Shown here: in pieces, positions 18,602 through 26,746 of the stretch | Position numbering within the stretch: position 1 is the stretch's first letter | Layout of the letters: each line of letters starts with the position of its first letter | Assembly: GCF_016595505.1 (NCBI RefSeq) | Contig: NZ_JAENIL010000023.1 | Location: forward strand, 52,062 to 116,061 | Source: Pelagicoccus mobilis | Lineage (GTDB): Bacteria; Verrucomicrobiota; Verrucomicrobiia; Opitutales; Opitutaceae | DNA length: 64,000 nt | Direction: 5' to 3' | Position numbers and translations under genes: made by a program | The notes under the pieces: model-generated | Database searches by the model: none | What the model was told of the DNA's origin: nothing | What the model saw: the letters and a program-made list of their open reading frames with translations, nothing else

Positions 18602-19570
18602 ATGCCTGAAAATAGACAAGTTAGCGTTGAAGATGTTCGCCCCTTGGCGCGAATTTATTGCCTGAGCGGTTGCACCGCGGTAGGGAAGACGGAGCTGGCC
18701 CTGAGTTGGGCGGAGCGCTTTGACGCGGAAATTGTGAACTGCGATTCGCTGCTATTTTATCGTGGAATGGATATCGGCACCGCGAAGCCGAATCGAGAGG
18801 AGCAGGAGAGGGTGCCGCACCATTTGATCGATATTCTAGAGCCTGCGGAGCAAATGGATATCGGCCGCTACATCGATCTGGCGATCGGGACCATTCGCGA
18901 GATTCAAAGTCGAGGTCGAAGGGTTTTGGTGACGGGAGGAAGTGGATTTTATTTGAAGGCCTTTTTCGCGCCGGTTGTGGATGCGGTAGCGGTGAGCGAA
19001 GAGTCGTCGCAGCTCGCAGGCTCAATTCTGGAAAAAGGACTGGATGCGGCTGTATCCGAACTGCTGAGACGCAATCCGGATGGCTTGGACGGCTTGGATG
19101 TGGATAATCCGAGGCGGGTGATCAAGGCTTTGGAGCGGTGTATCGAATCGGGGAAGACTCTCCAGGAGCTGAAGTCAGATTTTGCGGGGCAGACGAATGC
19201 CTTGGTGCAGGCGGATAAATCGCTCTGTATCTTGGAGCGTGAGAAAGAGGAGCTGAACGAGCGGATCGCCCAGCGCGTGGGGATCATGTTGGAGCAGGGC
19301 TTGCTCGCTGAAGTGGAGGCGTTGCTTGGCAGGGGGATCGAGGCGAATCCCAGCGCGTGCAACGCAATCGGGTATCGTGAAGTTATATCGTATCTGAAGG
19401 GTGAATACGATATCGATTTGATGGAGGAAAAGATCGCGACCAACACGCGCCGGCTGGCGAAGAAGCAGCGGACTTGGTTCCGGGGGCAGTTGCCGGAAGA
19501 AAGGCGTCAGCTTGAGCTTTCTGGCCGGAACCGGGTGGATTTAACGGAGTTGTTTGAGGAAATCCTCTAG
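18602..19570 (+). CDS. miaA: tRNA dimethylallyltransferase
   Basis: MiaA isopentenylates A37 of tRNAs reading UNN codons. From the ATG at 18602 the protein has 322 residues with a P-loop SGCTAVGKTE (22-31, the equivalent of GPTASGKT), the conserved IVNCDSLLFYRGMDIGTAKP, VPHHLIDIL, LVTGGSGFYLKA and PRRVIKALE, and late IGYREVISYL and TRRLAKKQRTWFRG. A GTG/ATG-type start further upstream would add seven nonconserved residues. Cysteine replaces proline in the P-loop, a mild variant. It is followed by a small membrane protein gene and prmA on the same strand. Confidence 0.95.
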   Translation: MPENRQVSVEDVRPLARIYCLSGCTAVGKTELALSWAERFDAEIVNCDSLLFYRGMDIGTAKPNREEQERVPHHLIDILEPAEQMDIGRYIDLAIGTIREIQSRGRRVLVTGGSGFYLKAFFAPVVDAVAVSEESSQLAGSILEKGLDAAVSELLRRNPDGLDGLDVDNPRRVIKALERCIESGKTLQELKSDFAGQTNALVQADKSLCILEREKEELNERIAQRVGIMLEQGLLAEVEALLGRGIEANPSACNAIGYREVISYLKGEYDIDLMEEKIATNTRRLAKKQRTWFRGQLPEERRQLELSGRNRVDLTELFEEIL

Positions 19571-19618
19571 GAAAATTGCCTCGCCTCTTACCGAGGGAGG
19601 CATCAAATCTGGCAGAAA

Positions 19619-20140
19619 ATGAGTGATTTGAACGAAAGAGAAGAGGACGAAATCGTAGACCTCGACAGTTGTGCTAAAAAGAAATCGATCTTTATCGCGG
19701 CCGCGGTCACGGCGGTTTTGGGTTTGGTTGGCTACAGCTATATGTTGCTGGGCATCCACTTTGTGATTGGAGGCTTTGCGGCGGCAGGGCATTTTGCGAA
19801 GCGGCACAGCATCTCGTTTTCCTCGATGATTGGGGCGAAGCTGGGGGCCTTGTCTGCGTTCTTGGGTATGCTGGTATCGTTTACGGTGTTCGCGATTGTC
19901 TTCTACACGGGGTTCACGGAGGAGGATTTCGAGCCGCTGCGTGAGCAGATTCTCCAGACTCTTTATGAGGACGGGCAGCCGGATGCGGCTGAGTATGCGG
20001 AGAATATGACTTTGGAGCAGGTACGCCCGCTCATTTTAGGCGCGATGATCACGGTCGGTTCCGTGGTGTCTTTGCTTCTAGGAGCGCTGGGTGGCGTGAT
20101 AGGAGCGGCAATGTTCAAGCGAGGACCGGAAGCGAAGTAA
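19619..20140 (+). CDS. Hypothetical membrane protein
   Basis: A 173-residue protein with an acidic N-terminus followed by three to four transmembrane segments (about 24-50, 65-92 and 140-165). Glycine-rich packing is seen in VIGGFAAAGHFAKRH and SLLLGALGGVIGAAMF. An extramembrane acidic loop lies between helices two and three (TEEDFEPLREQILQTLYED). I do not recognise a family with certainty; it resembles DUF4199-like or similar small bacterial membrane proteins only in topology. The stop overlaps the ribosome-binding site of prmA, suggesting co-transcription. Confidence 0.65.
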   Translation: MSDLNEREEDEIVDLDSCAKKKSIFIAAAVTAVLGLVGYSYMLLGIHFVIGGFAAAGHFAKRHSISFSSMIGAKLGALSAFLGMLVSFTVFAIVFYTGFTEEDFEPLREQILQTLYEDGQPDAAEYAENMTLEQVRPLILGAMITVGSVVSLLLGALGGVIGAAMFKRGPEAK

Positions 20141-20154
20141 GGAGGCCAAGCACG

Positions 20155-21021
20155 ATGTACGAGATTACGATTTTTGTATCGAAGGAAGAGTTCGAGATTT
20201 TGGAAGAGGCGGTCTTCGAGGTGGAGGACGCGACGCGTTGGAACCTTTTTGAGGATTTCGAAGCCAAGGGCTATCGGGTGCAGGGGATCTACGAGTCCGA
20301 GGAGGAGGCTCGGGATGCTTGGGCGGAGCTTTCTGGAATCGCCGAAGTGAGTGGCGAGGCGAAGATTCGTCAAATTCAGGACTCTGACTGGAAGGACAGC
20401 TACAAGGAGCATTTTAAGCCTTGGTCGATTGGTCCATTACATTGGGTGCCGGTGTGGTTGAAAGGTGAATACGATATGCCTGAAGGGCATGAGGCGGTGT
20501 GGCTCGATCCTGGAATGGCGTTTGGCACTGGGAATCACGGAACGACCCGCTTGTGCGTGGAGCGTTTGATCGAAGCTCGCGAGCGAATCGGGGCGGATCA
20601 GGTTTCCGGCCTGAAGGTTGTCGATGCGGGTTGCGGATCGGGGATCCTTGCGATTTCCGCGAAACGGCTTGGGTTTGGAGAGGTGACTGGTTTCGACAAC
20701 GATCCGGATGCAGTTCGTATCGCTGTTGAAAATGGCGAGTTGAACCAGACGCCTGAGGTTCCGTTTACGGTAGGCGATTTAGAGTCTGGCTTCGCGGATC
20801 AACCGTATGATCTGGTGTTAGCCAATATTTTGGCGGTGGTACTGATCGAGTTTTGCGAGCAGATCGCGCCGGTCGTGGCGGACGGCGGGACGCTGATTCT
20901 TAGCGGTATCCTGACGCATGAAGCTGAGAAGGTTAAAGCTGCCTTTGAACCGCTCCGTGACTGGAAGGATATTCAGATTCACGAGCTTGGCGAATGGTCG
21001 AGTGTGACCTTGTTGGCTTAG
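20155..21021 (+). CDS. prmA: Ribosomal protein L11 methyltransferase
   Basis: PrmA trimethylates ribosomal protein L11 using S-adenosylmethionine. An N-terminal substrate domain (1-110) precedes the methyltransferase core with LDPGMAFGTGNHGTT, VVDAGCGSGILAISA (motif I), GFDNDP and DLVLANILAVVL (motif IV). The length of 288 residues matches the family. An AAGGAGG ribosome-binding site ends about nine bases before the ATG and overlaps the preceding stop codon, so translation is probably coupled to the small membrane protein gene. Confidence 0.93.
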   Translation: MYEITIFVSKEEFEILEEAVFEVEDATRWNLFEDFEAKGYRVQGIYESEEEARDAWAELSGIAEVSGEAKIRQIQDSDWKDSYKEHFKPWSIGPLHWVPVWLKGEYDMPEGHEAVWLDPGMAFGTGNHGTTRLCVERLIEARERIGADQVSGLKVVDAGCGSGILAISAKRLGFGEVTGFDNDPDAVRIAVENGELNQTPEVPFTVGDLESGFADQPYDLVLANILAVVLIEFCEQIAPVVADGGTLILSGILTHEAEKVKAAFEPLRDWKDIQIHELGEWSSVTLLA

Positions 21022-21058
21022 ATGCTTTGGCTTTTTGAACTGGTCGATAGCTGGAAAA

Positions 21059-21577
21059 ATGAAAGCCTTCGTATTCTCAGTTCTAATACAATTTTTTGTA
21101 CCTTCTGTGTTTTCGTCGGAAGAGAAGGTCTATTCCAGAATCGTTGCCGATTTCAACGAGGACGGCATTATTGACGTGGCATACTCCGAGCCGGGACTTT
21201 GCGGAAACGCGGGTTGCTGGTGGAGCATCCACAAGGGGAGAGGAAATGGTTTTTACGAGAAGGAAGTCCTGTCAGCATTCTTTCATCCGCTCGCAGTGAA
21301 CATTTCGATGAAAGAAGGTAAGCCAGTTGTCACTATCTACCACCGAGCTGGAGGTGGCGAAGGCCAGTTGATCGAGTACGAACCAAATAGCAACGAACTA
21401 ACTAAGATTTCCGAAAGGACCATCTACCCAGATGACAACGGTAACGCAAAAGACAGATTGCTATACGAAGAGCTTTTCGGAGATCTAAGAAACAATCGAA
21501 TTGATGAGACCATTTCCGAAGTGGAATACCTAGAGCAAATCGAAAAGATCAGAGCAAACCAGGCGATAGGGCAATGA
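21059..21577 (+). CDS. Exported hypothetical protein with FG-GAP/VCBS-like repeat
   Basis: The ATG at 21059 begins a signal peptide (MKAFVFSVLIQFFVPSVFSS), giving 172 residues; an upstream TTG would precede it with no signal character. VADFNEDGIIDVAYSE has the D-x-N-x-D-G calcium-binding pattern of VCBS/FG-GAP or dockerin-like loops. GLCGNAGCWWSIHKG contains two cysteines that could form a disulfide in the periplasm. The region looks somewhat AT-richer than its neighbours. It is followed convergently by a GNAT gene 15 bases away. The function is not known; a secreted or periplasmic calcium-binding role is only inferred. Confidence 0.6.
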   Translation: MKAFVFSVLIQFFVPSVFSSEEKVYSRIVADFNEDGIIDVAYSEPGLCGNAGCWWSIHKGRGNGFYEKEVLSAFFHPLAVNISMKEGKPVVTIYHRAGGGEGQLIEYEPNSNELTKISERTIYPDDNGNAKDRLLYEELFGDLRNNRIDETISEVEYLEQIEKIRANQAIGQ

Positions 21578-21592
21578 CGGAGCATCGCCCTC

Positions 21593-22075
21593 CTATTTTG
21601 TGGCGGCTTTGAGTTGTTCTTCGTTGAAACGGTGGAGTTGCCACTCGCCGAGACACTGGGCTCCTTGGGATTTGTAGAATTCGAGGGCAGGGGTGTTCCA
21701 GTCTAGGGCAACCCATTCCATGCGTCCGCAATCTTCATCGAGAGCGACTTGGGCGACTGCCTTGAAAAGGGCTTTGCCCATTCCATGCCCTCGGTATTCA
21801 GGTTTTACGTACAAGTCTTCTAGGTAGATGCCTGCCTTTCCGACGAAGGTAGAGAAGTTGTAACAGAAAATCGCGTACCCGACGGGTCCATCTGTCTCGT
21901 GTTCGGCAATCAGGCCGCGGGCGGCGGGACGTTCTCCGAAGAGAGCTTCGTGCATTCGTCCTTCCGTTGCCTCGAGCTGATCGAGCAGTTTTTCGTATTC
22001 CGCAATTCCGCGAACGAGTTCGAGAATGACGGGAATATCTTGCTCGGCAGCTGGGCGAATTTGGAAGGAAGGCAT
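21593..22075 (-). CDS. GNAT-family N-acetyltransferase (spermidine/spermine acetyltransferase-like)
   Basis: The 160-residue single-domain GNAT protein shows the early IRPAAEQDIPVILELVRGIAEYEKL, the strand and motif A of the acetyl-CoA site (EDLYVKPEYRGHGMGKALF) and the later VALDWNTPALEFYKSQGA. The pattern matches the SSAT/diamine acetyltransferase group (PF00583), so polyamines or thialysine are plausible acceptors; this is inference from similarity. No signal peptide is present. It starts only eight bases before the end of the sulfatase gene, on the same strand, so they may be co-transcribed though functionally unrelated. Confidence 0.85.
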   Translation of the reverse strand: MPSFQIRPAAEQDIPVILELVRGIAEYEKLLDQLEATEGRMHEALFGERPAARGLIAEHETDGPVGYAIFCYNFSTFVGKAGIYLEDLYVKPEYRGHGMGKALFKAVAQVALDEDCGRMEWVALDWNTPALEFYKSQGAQCLGEWQLHRFNEEQLKAATK

Positions 22076-22083
22076 TTGTGATC

Positions 22084-23874
22084 CTAGTCTTGGAATAGTT
22101 CTAGGGCTCTGGGGCGGTAGGCGCTGGCCCAGTCTGGCGTCTCTGCTGGCTTCTGCTCGATGTCGTTTGCGGAGTCGGGAAGCTCGATGCCGGCATCGTG
22201 GATGTGGTTCAAGGCGTTGATGGCGTAGATGCTGAGAATGAGTTCGTATTTGGGGAAGTGGGAATACTCTACGAGCAAATCAATGGCTTTTGAGCGGGCG
22301 GCGTCGTCTGAGGAATGAAGGGCGACGACTTCGGCGGCGGTTACGGCGACGATAGGCTCTTTGTCATCGAGGGCTGCGATTGCGCTAGGCATCGCTTTCT
22401 CGATTTTAGCGGGCTTCGAACTGAGGAGTTCGACGAGACGCCAATATTTGGAGATTTTTGAATTGGGAGTTTTCTTGCGGTTTTGATTGGGCTCGAAGTA
22501 GTGGGCGAAGGCTTCGGCGGGAGATTCGCCCTTGGCCATTACCTCGCGAAGCATCGGCTCTGGAATGAAGGATAGGTCGCGGGTGCGGTTCTGGTGTTGC
22601 TGAAGGGCGTCGCGAAGTTGGTTGAGCTTCTTGCGGTGTTTTTTGCTGGCTGCGAGGTTGACGGTTTCGTGCGGATCGCTGGCGAGATCGAAAAGCTCTT
22701 CTGCGGGATGTGGTTGCCAGAAGGCGGATTGGACGTCGTTGAGTTTTCCGTCATTGAAAAGTTGATACCACATGTTGGTGGTGTTGGTTTGCTGTTGGTA
22801 GTACAGATATTGCCCGTGAGGGAGATGCGGGTAGTAGTTGCGGATGTAGACGTAGCGGCCGTCCGTGACGGTGCGGCAGGAATCGGGTCGCTCGTCCATG
22901 CGGCCTTTGAATCCGAACGAAAAGGCGGGAGCTTTGGTTTGGTATTCTCCTAGGAAGGCTTTTCCGTGGTAGTAGGAGGGAGGCTTTATGCCGGCCAGAG
23001 AGAGTGTAGTGGCAGCGTAGTCGACAAAGCTGACCAGACGATCGCTTGTGCCGCCTGGTAGGTATTCGCTCGGGGCGAGGTGCTTGAATTTTTCCGGGAC
23101 GTGGACCATGAGGGCGACGTGCAGGCCGGACCAGCCTGGGTAGCGCTTGCCGCGCGGCATGCCGGAACCGTGGTCGGACCAGAAAATGACGATCGTGTCT
23201 TCGGCGAGTCCGGCTTCTTCCAGTTCGTCCAGGCGAGCTTGGAAGTGGTTGTCGATGAGAGTGAGGCGATCGTAGTATTGGGCCCAGTCCTTGCGAACCT
23301 CGGGGATGTCGGGATGGTAGGGTGGAACCGGGGCGAGGGCGGGATCGTGCTGAGGGTTTTTGTTCTCGTTGCGGATCTGGCTTTCGTGGGAGGCGGTGTA
23401 GTTGAAGATGGCGAAGAAGGGCTGATCCGGGTTTGGACGGTTCTTCCAGTGGGCGGTTTTGGAGGAGTCGTCCCAGCCTTTGTCGTCGGTGAGGAGGTTG
23501 TAGTCTTCTTTGTTGTTGTTGGTCGTGTAGTAGCCTGCTTCGCGAAGGTAGGTGGGGAAAAACTTGAGGTAGCTCGGGGAGGGGACGCGGCTGCGCATGT
23601 TGTGGGCTCCGAGGCTTGGTGGGTACATGCCGGAGATGATGGTGGTGCGGGCGGGAGCGCAGACGGGGGCGTTGGAGCTGGCCTTGGTGTAGCGCAGCGC
23701 TCGCTTGGCGAAGGTGTCGAGATTTGGGGTCGTCGCGTATTCGTCGCCGTAGCAGCCGAGATGTGGTCCGTGGTCTTCGGCGGAGATCCAGAGGATATTG
23801 GGGCGATCCTTGGCAAAGAGCGCTGAGTTTAAGCAGAAAAGAGCGAGTAGCGTAAGTAGCTTGGGGAATTTCAT
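22084..23874 (-). CDS. Exported sulfatase, SGSH-like
   Basis: The signal peptide (residues 1-21) and the CAPAR signature (Cys72 to Arg76) mark a type I sulfatase whose Cys is converted to formylglycine after translation. WISAEDHGPHLGCYGDEY at 29-46 supplies metal ligands (Glu33, Asp34), and IFWSDHGSGMPRGKR supplies the second metal site and Lys. The opening SAEDHGPHLG and the length of 596 resemble the heparan N-sulfatase-like S1_8 group, but the sulfated substrate is uncertain. The C-terminal 110 residues (AIAALDDKEPIVAVTAAEVVALHSS…) look like HEAT repeats. No maturation enzyme gene is in the window. A palindrome lies in the promoter region upstream. Confidence 0.88.
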   Translation of the reverse strand: MKFPKLLTLLALFCLNSALFAKDRPNILWISAEDHGPHLGCYGDEYATTPNLDTFAKRALRYTKASSNAPVCAPARTTIISGMYPPSLGAHNMRSRVPSPSYLKFFPTYLREAGYYTTNNNKEDYNLLTDDKGWDDSSKTAHWKNRPNPDQPFFAIFNYTASHESQIRNENKNPQHDPALAPVPPYHPDIPEVRKDWAQYYDRLTLIDNHFQARLDELEEAGLAEDTIVIFWSDHGSGMPRGKRYPGWSGLHVALMVHVPEKFKHLAPSEYLPGGTSDRLVSFVDYAATTLSLAGIKPPSYYHGKAFLGEYQTKAPAFSFGFKGRMDERPDSCRTVTDGRYVYIRNYYPHLPHGQYLYYQQQTNTTNMWYQLFNDGKLNDVQSAFWQPHPAEELFDLASDPHETVNLAASKKHRKKLNQLRDALQQHQNRTRDLSFIPEPMLREVMAKGESPAEAFAHYFEPNQNRKKTPNSKISKYWRLVELLSSKPAKIEKAMPSAIAALDDKEPIVAVTAAEVVALHSSDDAARSKAIDLLVEYSHFPKYELILSIYAINALNHIHDAGIELPDSANDIEQKPAETPDWASAYRPRALELFQD

Positions 23875-23955
23875 AGGGTGGATGTGACTTTGGCTAGTTC
23901 ACGAAGAAGAGCAACGACCGAGTGACTGGAAGACACCGAACCACCGATATTTTGT

Positions 23956-23971
23956 ACTCTAAAATTAGAGT
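23956..23971. promoter_or_regulatory. Palindromic site upstream of the sulfatase
   Basis: Two seven-base arms ACTCTAA and TTAGAGT are perfect inverted repeats around AA. The site lies about 82 bases upstream of the sulfatase start in an otherwise empty 180-base gap that is AT-rich, so an operator role for the sulfatase is plausible. No matching regulator was found nearby. Confidence 0.35.
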
Positions 23972-24055
23972 GAACCCATGGGGCTTCATTTCGTCGCCTA
24001 ATTTTACGTATTACCGATTTGGTTACGTTTTATAGGCGAGTGAGCTGCTGTAGAC

Positions 24056-24973
24056 TTATCGGAGGACGCGGCCGGCCTTTTGCCAGTGTTTTCCGGTGTA
24101 GTCGCCCGGTTTGGAGAGGTCTTCTGTGGTCCAGTAGTAGTCTCTGTTGAACATGGACTTGGGGACGTAGCCTTTGGCTAGGGCAGCTAATGGGTAGGAG
24201 CTCCAGAGCCGCCGGCGTCGTTTGCTGGTGGCTTCGAGCAAAAAGGTGCCGCTGTCTCGAATGACGACAACCCAGGCGTGTCCGCCGCCGTCGTGCGTGC
24301 CGGTAACGACTCGGGCGTCTTCCCCCATCTCGATCAGCCAGTCGGCCAAGGCGATGGAATGGTCCTCGCAGTCGCCGCGTCCAGCCTTGAAGGCTTGGTA
24401 GGAGCTTAGCCAGATCTCTTCGAAGCCGGCGAACTGATCCTTATCCAGCTGGTACTTCAGGCGCATGTTCAGGACTTGGTGGGGCATCCAGATTTCGCTG
24501 ACTGTGAAGGGGGAGTAGCCGACGAGGAAGCTGTTGAGGAAGTGGTGGTTGCGGTCGATTCCGAGCTTGGTGGCGGCGAATTTCTGCTTTTTCGAGTCGA
24601 GAAAGAAAAAGCCTTTGTCGTTCTTTAGCTTCTTCGAGCTCTTCGCGTGGCTGGTGACGTCCTTTTCGGAGATCTTGGTTTTCGCTTGGAGCGAAACGGC
24701 GGTTGCGTTTGCGGGTAACGCGTAGCTCGCAGCGGGAGCGTTCGGGCTGGTTGGGCCATCGCTTAGGGTACGTTCGATTTCGCTCGCGAAAAAGGTATTC
24801 AGTTCGTCCTTACGCTCGGCTGTTCGGGGAACTTGTGGCGGCGCGGGTTCCGTGCGGAATGGGTCAGGCGGTCTTGGCTGTTGTTCCTCGGTTGTGTGTT
24901 TTATGAGCGAGGAAGCTATGAAGCACGCCAGTGCGATCGAGAAGATCAGAAAGTTGGATACCGCTTTCTTCAC
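24056..24973 (-). CDS. Exported transglutaminase-like cysteine protease
   Basis: The 305-residue protein starts with GTG and a signal-anchor (SNFLIFSIALACFIASSLI), then a proline-rich linker, then a transglutaminase-like core. The catalytic triad is visible: Cys202 in GRGDCEDHSIALADWL, His232 in GGGHAWVVV and Glu247 in LLEATSK. This resembles COG3672/transglutaminase-like periplasmic proteases such as LapG-type or bacterial cysteine proteinases (BTLCP). The substrate is not known. The TAA stop of the upstream DUF350 gene directly abuts the GTG start, so the pair is translationally linked. The N-terminal 140 residues are low-complexity. Confidence 0.85.
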   Translation of the reverse strand: MKKAVSNFLIFSIALACFIASSLIKHTTEEQQPRPPDPFRTEPAPPQVPRTAERKDELNTFFASEIERTLSDGPTSPNAPAASYALPANATAVSLQAKTKISEKDVTSHAKSSKKLKNDKGFFFLDSKKQKFAATKLGIDRNHHFLNSFLVGYSPFTVSEIWMPHQVLNMRLKYQLDKDQFAGFEEIWLSSYQAFKAGRGDCEDHSIALADWLIEMGEDARVVTGTHDGGGHAWVVVIRDSGTFLLEATSKRRRRLWSSYPLAALAKGYVPKSMFNRDYYWTTEDLSKPGDYTGKHWQKAGRVLR

Positions 24974-25204
24974 TTAGGCTCGAAGACCGAACGAAATAAT
25001 GATCGCGACAAAAATAAGGAGGCTTGAGGCGAAGACGGCGACTGAGATGTTGTTTTTCTTCAGTTCCTCTTCGATGTCGATTTTTCGGAGGAGGTAGCGG
25101 TCGATGAGCTTGATGGCGTAGACTCCGAAAAAGAGGGAGATGATGGTGTAGGTGACGCTCAGGAGGAGATTGGCGAAGGAGGCGAGTAGGAAGTTCAGGT
25201 CCAT
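24974..25204 (-). CDS. DUF350-like small membrane protein
   Basis: The ATG at 25204 gives 76 residues with two transmembrane segments, about LNFLLASFANLLLSVTYTII and VFASSLLIFVAIIISFG, separated by a charged KLIDRYLLRKIDIEEELKKN. The arrangement matches DUF350, a small family found with transporters and envelope proteins. An in-frame extension upstream lacks conservation. It is immediately followed by the transglutaminase-like protease (TAA then GTG), so they probably form a two-gene unit. The role is unknown. Confidence 0.7.
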   Translation of the reverse strand: MDLNFLLASFANLLLSVTYTIISLFFGVYAIKLIDRYLLRKIDIEEELKKNNISVAVFASSLLIFVAIIISFGLRA

Positions 25205-25301
25205 GGCGAGAGAGTAGGTTGGGATTCCCAAAATATGAAGGATGAATTTTTCAATTGTGAAGGGGCTTGATTCTTAGGCTAAGTGGGGGCTAGTTGGATA
25301 C

Positions 25302-26717
25302 ATGAGCGCATTGCTGAGTGGTCGAGAGATACTGTTGGTGGAGGATGAATCTTTGTTGCGGAAGCGATTAACCGCCTATCTCGAGTCGCAAGGAGCTGCA
25401 TGTACTGCGGTGGGAACGGTTCAGGAAGGGCGCAATGCGCTGGAGAGTTTGCCGCTTGATTACGTGCTTGCGGACGTGAACTTGCCGGACGGGCTTGGCT
25501 TGGATCTGATCGAGATCGCTCAGGATCAAGGGGAGATCCCGATCGTGATCATGACAGCGGACGGAGGGGTGGAAGTCGCTGTTGAAGCGATGAAGCGGGG
25601 CGCGAGCGATTACCTGGCCAAGCCGTTTGACCCGAACGAACTTCCGCTGGTATTAGGGCGAGCCCAAAGCGGTCGTCGCGAATCTCGTTTGCAGAAGCAT
25701 CGCAATGAGGCGGCAAACAAGGTTACCTCAGACGAAGGTTTGTTTTTTGGCGAGTCCTTGGATGTGTTTCGGGGGCAGATGCAGAAGGTCATCGAGGCGG
25801 ATCGTAGGTTGAGCGACAAGTTGCCTCCAGTGCTGATCGAAGGAGAAACGGGTACGGGCAAGACGAGTGTGGCCCGTTGGCTGCATGCGAATGGTTCTCG
25901 GAGCGATAGGGAGCTAGTGGTGGTCAATTGCGCGGCCTTGCCGGAGCAGCTGGCGGAGTCTGAATTGTTTGGCCATGAGAAGGGAGCCTTTACTGATGCT
26001 AAGCAGGCTCGAATCGGGCTGTTTGAAGCGGCGGATGGCGGAACGCTTTTCTTGGACGAAATCGCGAGTTTGACGGCTTCTTTGCAAGCGAAGGTTCTAA
26101 CTGCGATCGAGGAGGGGCGTATTCGAAAAGTGGGGAGTAGCAAGTTGATCGACGTGAATGTTCGTTTGATAGCCGCTTCGAATCGTTCCTTGAAGGAACT
26201 TTCTGAGCAAGGGGAGTTTCGGGAGGATCTGTACCATCGTTTGAATTTGCTCAACTTTACGATTCCGCCGTTGCGGGAGCGTGGGGAGGATGCGTTGCGC
26301 ATGGCGGAGCATTTATTGGCGGGTCTTGCCAGGAAGTATGGTTACAAGAAGTCCGCTTTTTCTGAACGTTGTCGCCGCTGGATCTGCAACTACGAGTGGC
26401 CGGGAAACGTGCGCGAGCTGCAGCACGAGATTGAGCGTGCTTTGGTCTTGGGCGATCCGGAGAGCCTCGAGTTTTTGGGTATGCCGAGCGGTACGGTAAC
26501 TGTCTCTGAGGGGGAGACCGTCGCGAACGATGGGGGTGACTGGCTGAACCCTGCCTGGGCGCTACCGGAGGAGGGATTTATGTTGGAGGCGGCGATTGAC
26601 CGTTTGATCGATCTCGCGATCGAAGAATGTGGGGGGAATGTATCCAAAGCGGCACGACGGATCGGGGTGGCTCGGGATTACATTCGCTATCGCAAAACGA
26701 AAAAGGGAAAGAGCTAG
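25302..26717 (+). CDS. Sigma-54-dependent NtrC-type response regulator
   Basis: The 471-residue protein has a receiver domain (1-125; Glu14, Asp15, phosphoacceptor Asp58 in LADVNLPDG, Lys107 in AKPF), an AAA+ ATPase (Walker A GETGTGKT at 181-188, Walker B GGTLFLDE at 246-253) and a Fis-like helix-turn-helix (about 430-470). The sigma-54 contact loop reads GAFTDA (228-233) instead of GAFTGA, a natural variant. No kinase lies immediately beside it on the same strand; a hybrid kinase is convergent 30 bases away and an NtrB-like kinase lies 16 kb downstream behind a sigma-54 promoter match. The target genes are not known from this sequence. Confidence 0.95.
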   Translation: MSALLSGREILLVEDESLLRKRLTAYLESQGAACTAVGTVQEGRNALESLPLDYVLADVNLPDGLGLDLIEIAQDQGEIPIVIMTADGGVEVAVEAMKRGASDYLAKPFDPNELPLVLGRAQSGRRESRLQKHRNEAANKVTSDEGLFFGESLDVFRGQMQKVIEADRRLSDKLPPVLIEGETGTGKTSVARWLHANGSRSDRELVVVNCAALPEQLAESELFGHEKGAFTDAKQARIGLFEAADGGTLFLDEIASLTASLQAKVLTAIEEGRIRKVGSSKLIDVNVRLIAASNRSLKELSEQGEFREDLYHRLNLLNFTIPPLRERGEDALRMAEHLLAGLARKYGYKKSAFSERCRRWICNYEWPGNVRELQHEIERALVLGDPESLEFLGMPSGTVTVSEGETVANDGGDWLNPAWALPEEGFMLEAAIDRLIDLAIEECGGNVSKAARRIGVARDYIRYRKTKKGKS

Positions 26718-26738
26718 ACCGCCTTGGTGGTTGGCGGT
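26718..26738. terminator. Possible convergent terminator hairpin
   Basis: A six-base-pair stem ACCGCC / GGCGGT with a nine-base loop sits between the convergent regulator and hybrid kinase genes. It lacks a T-tract in the plus direction, so an intrinsic-terminator call is weak. Confidence 0.3.
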
Positions 26739-26746
26739 GTTGCCAG

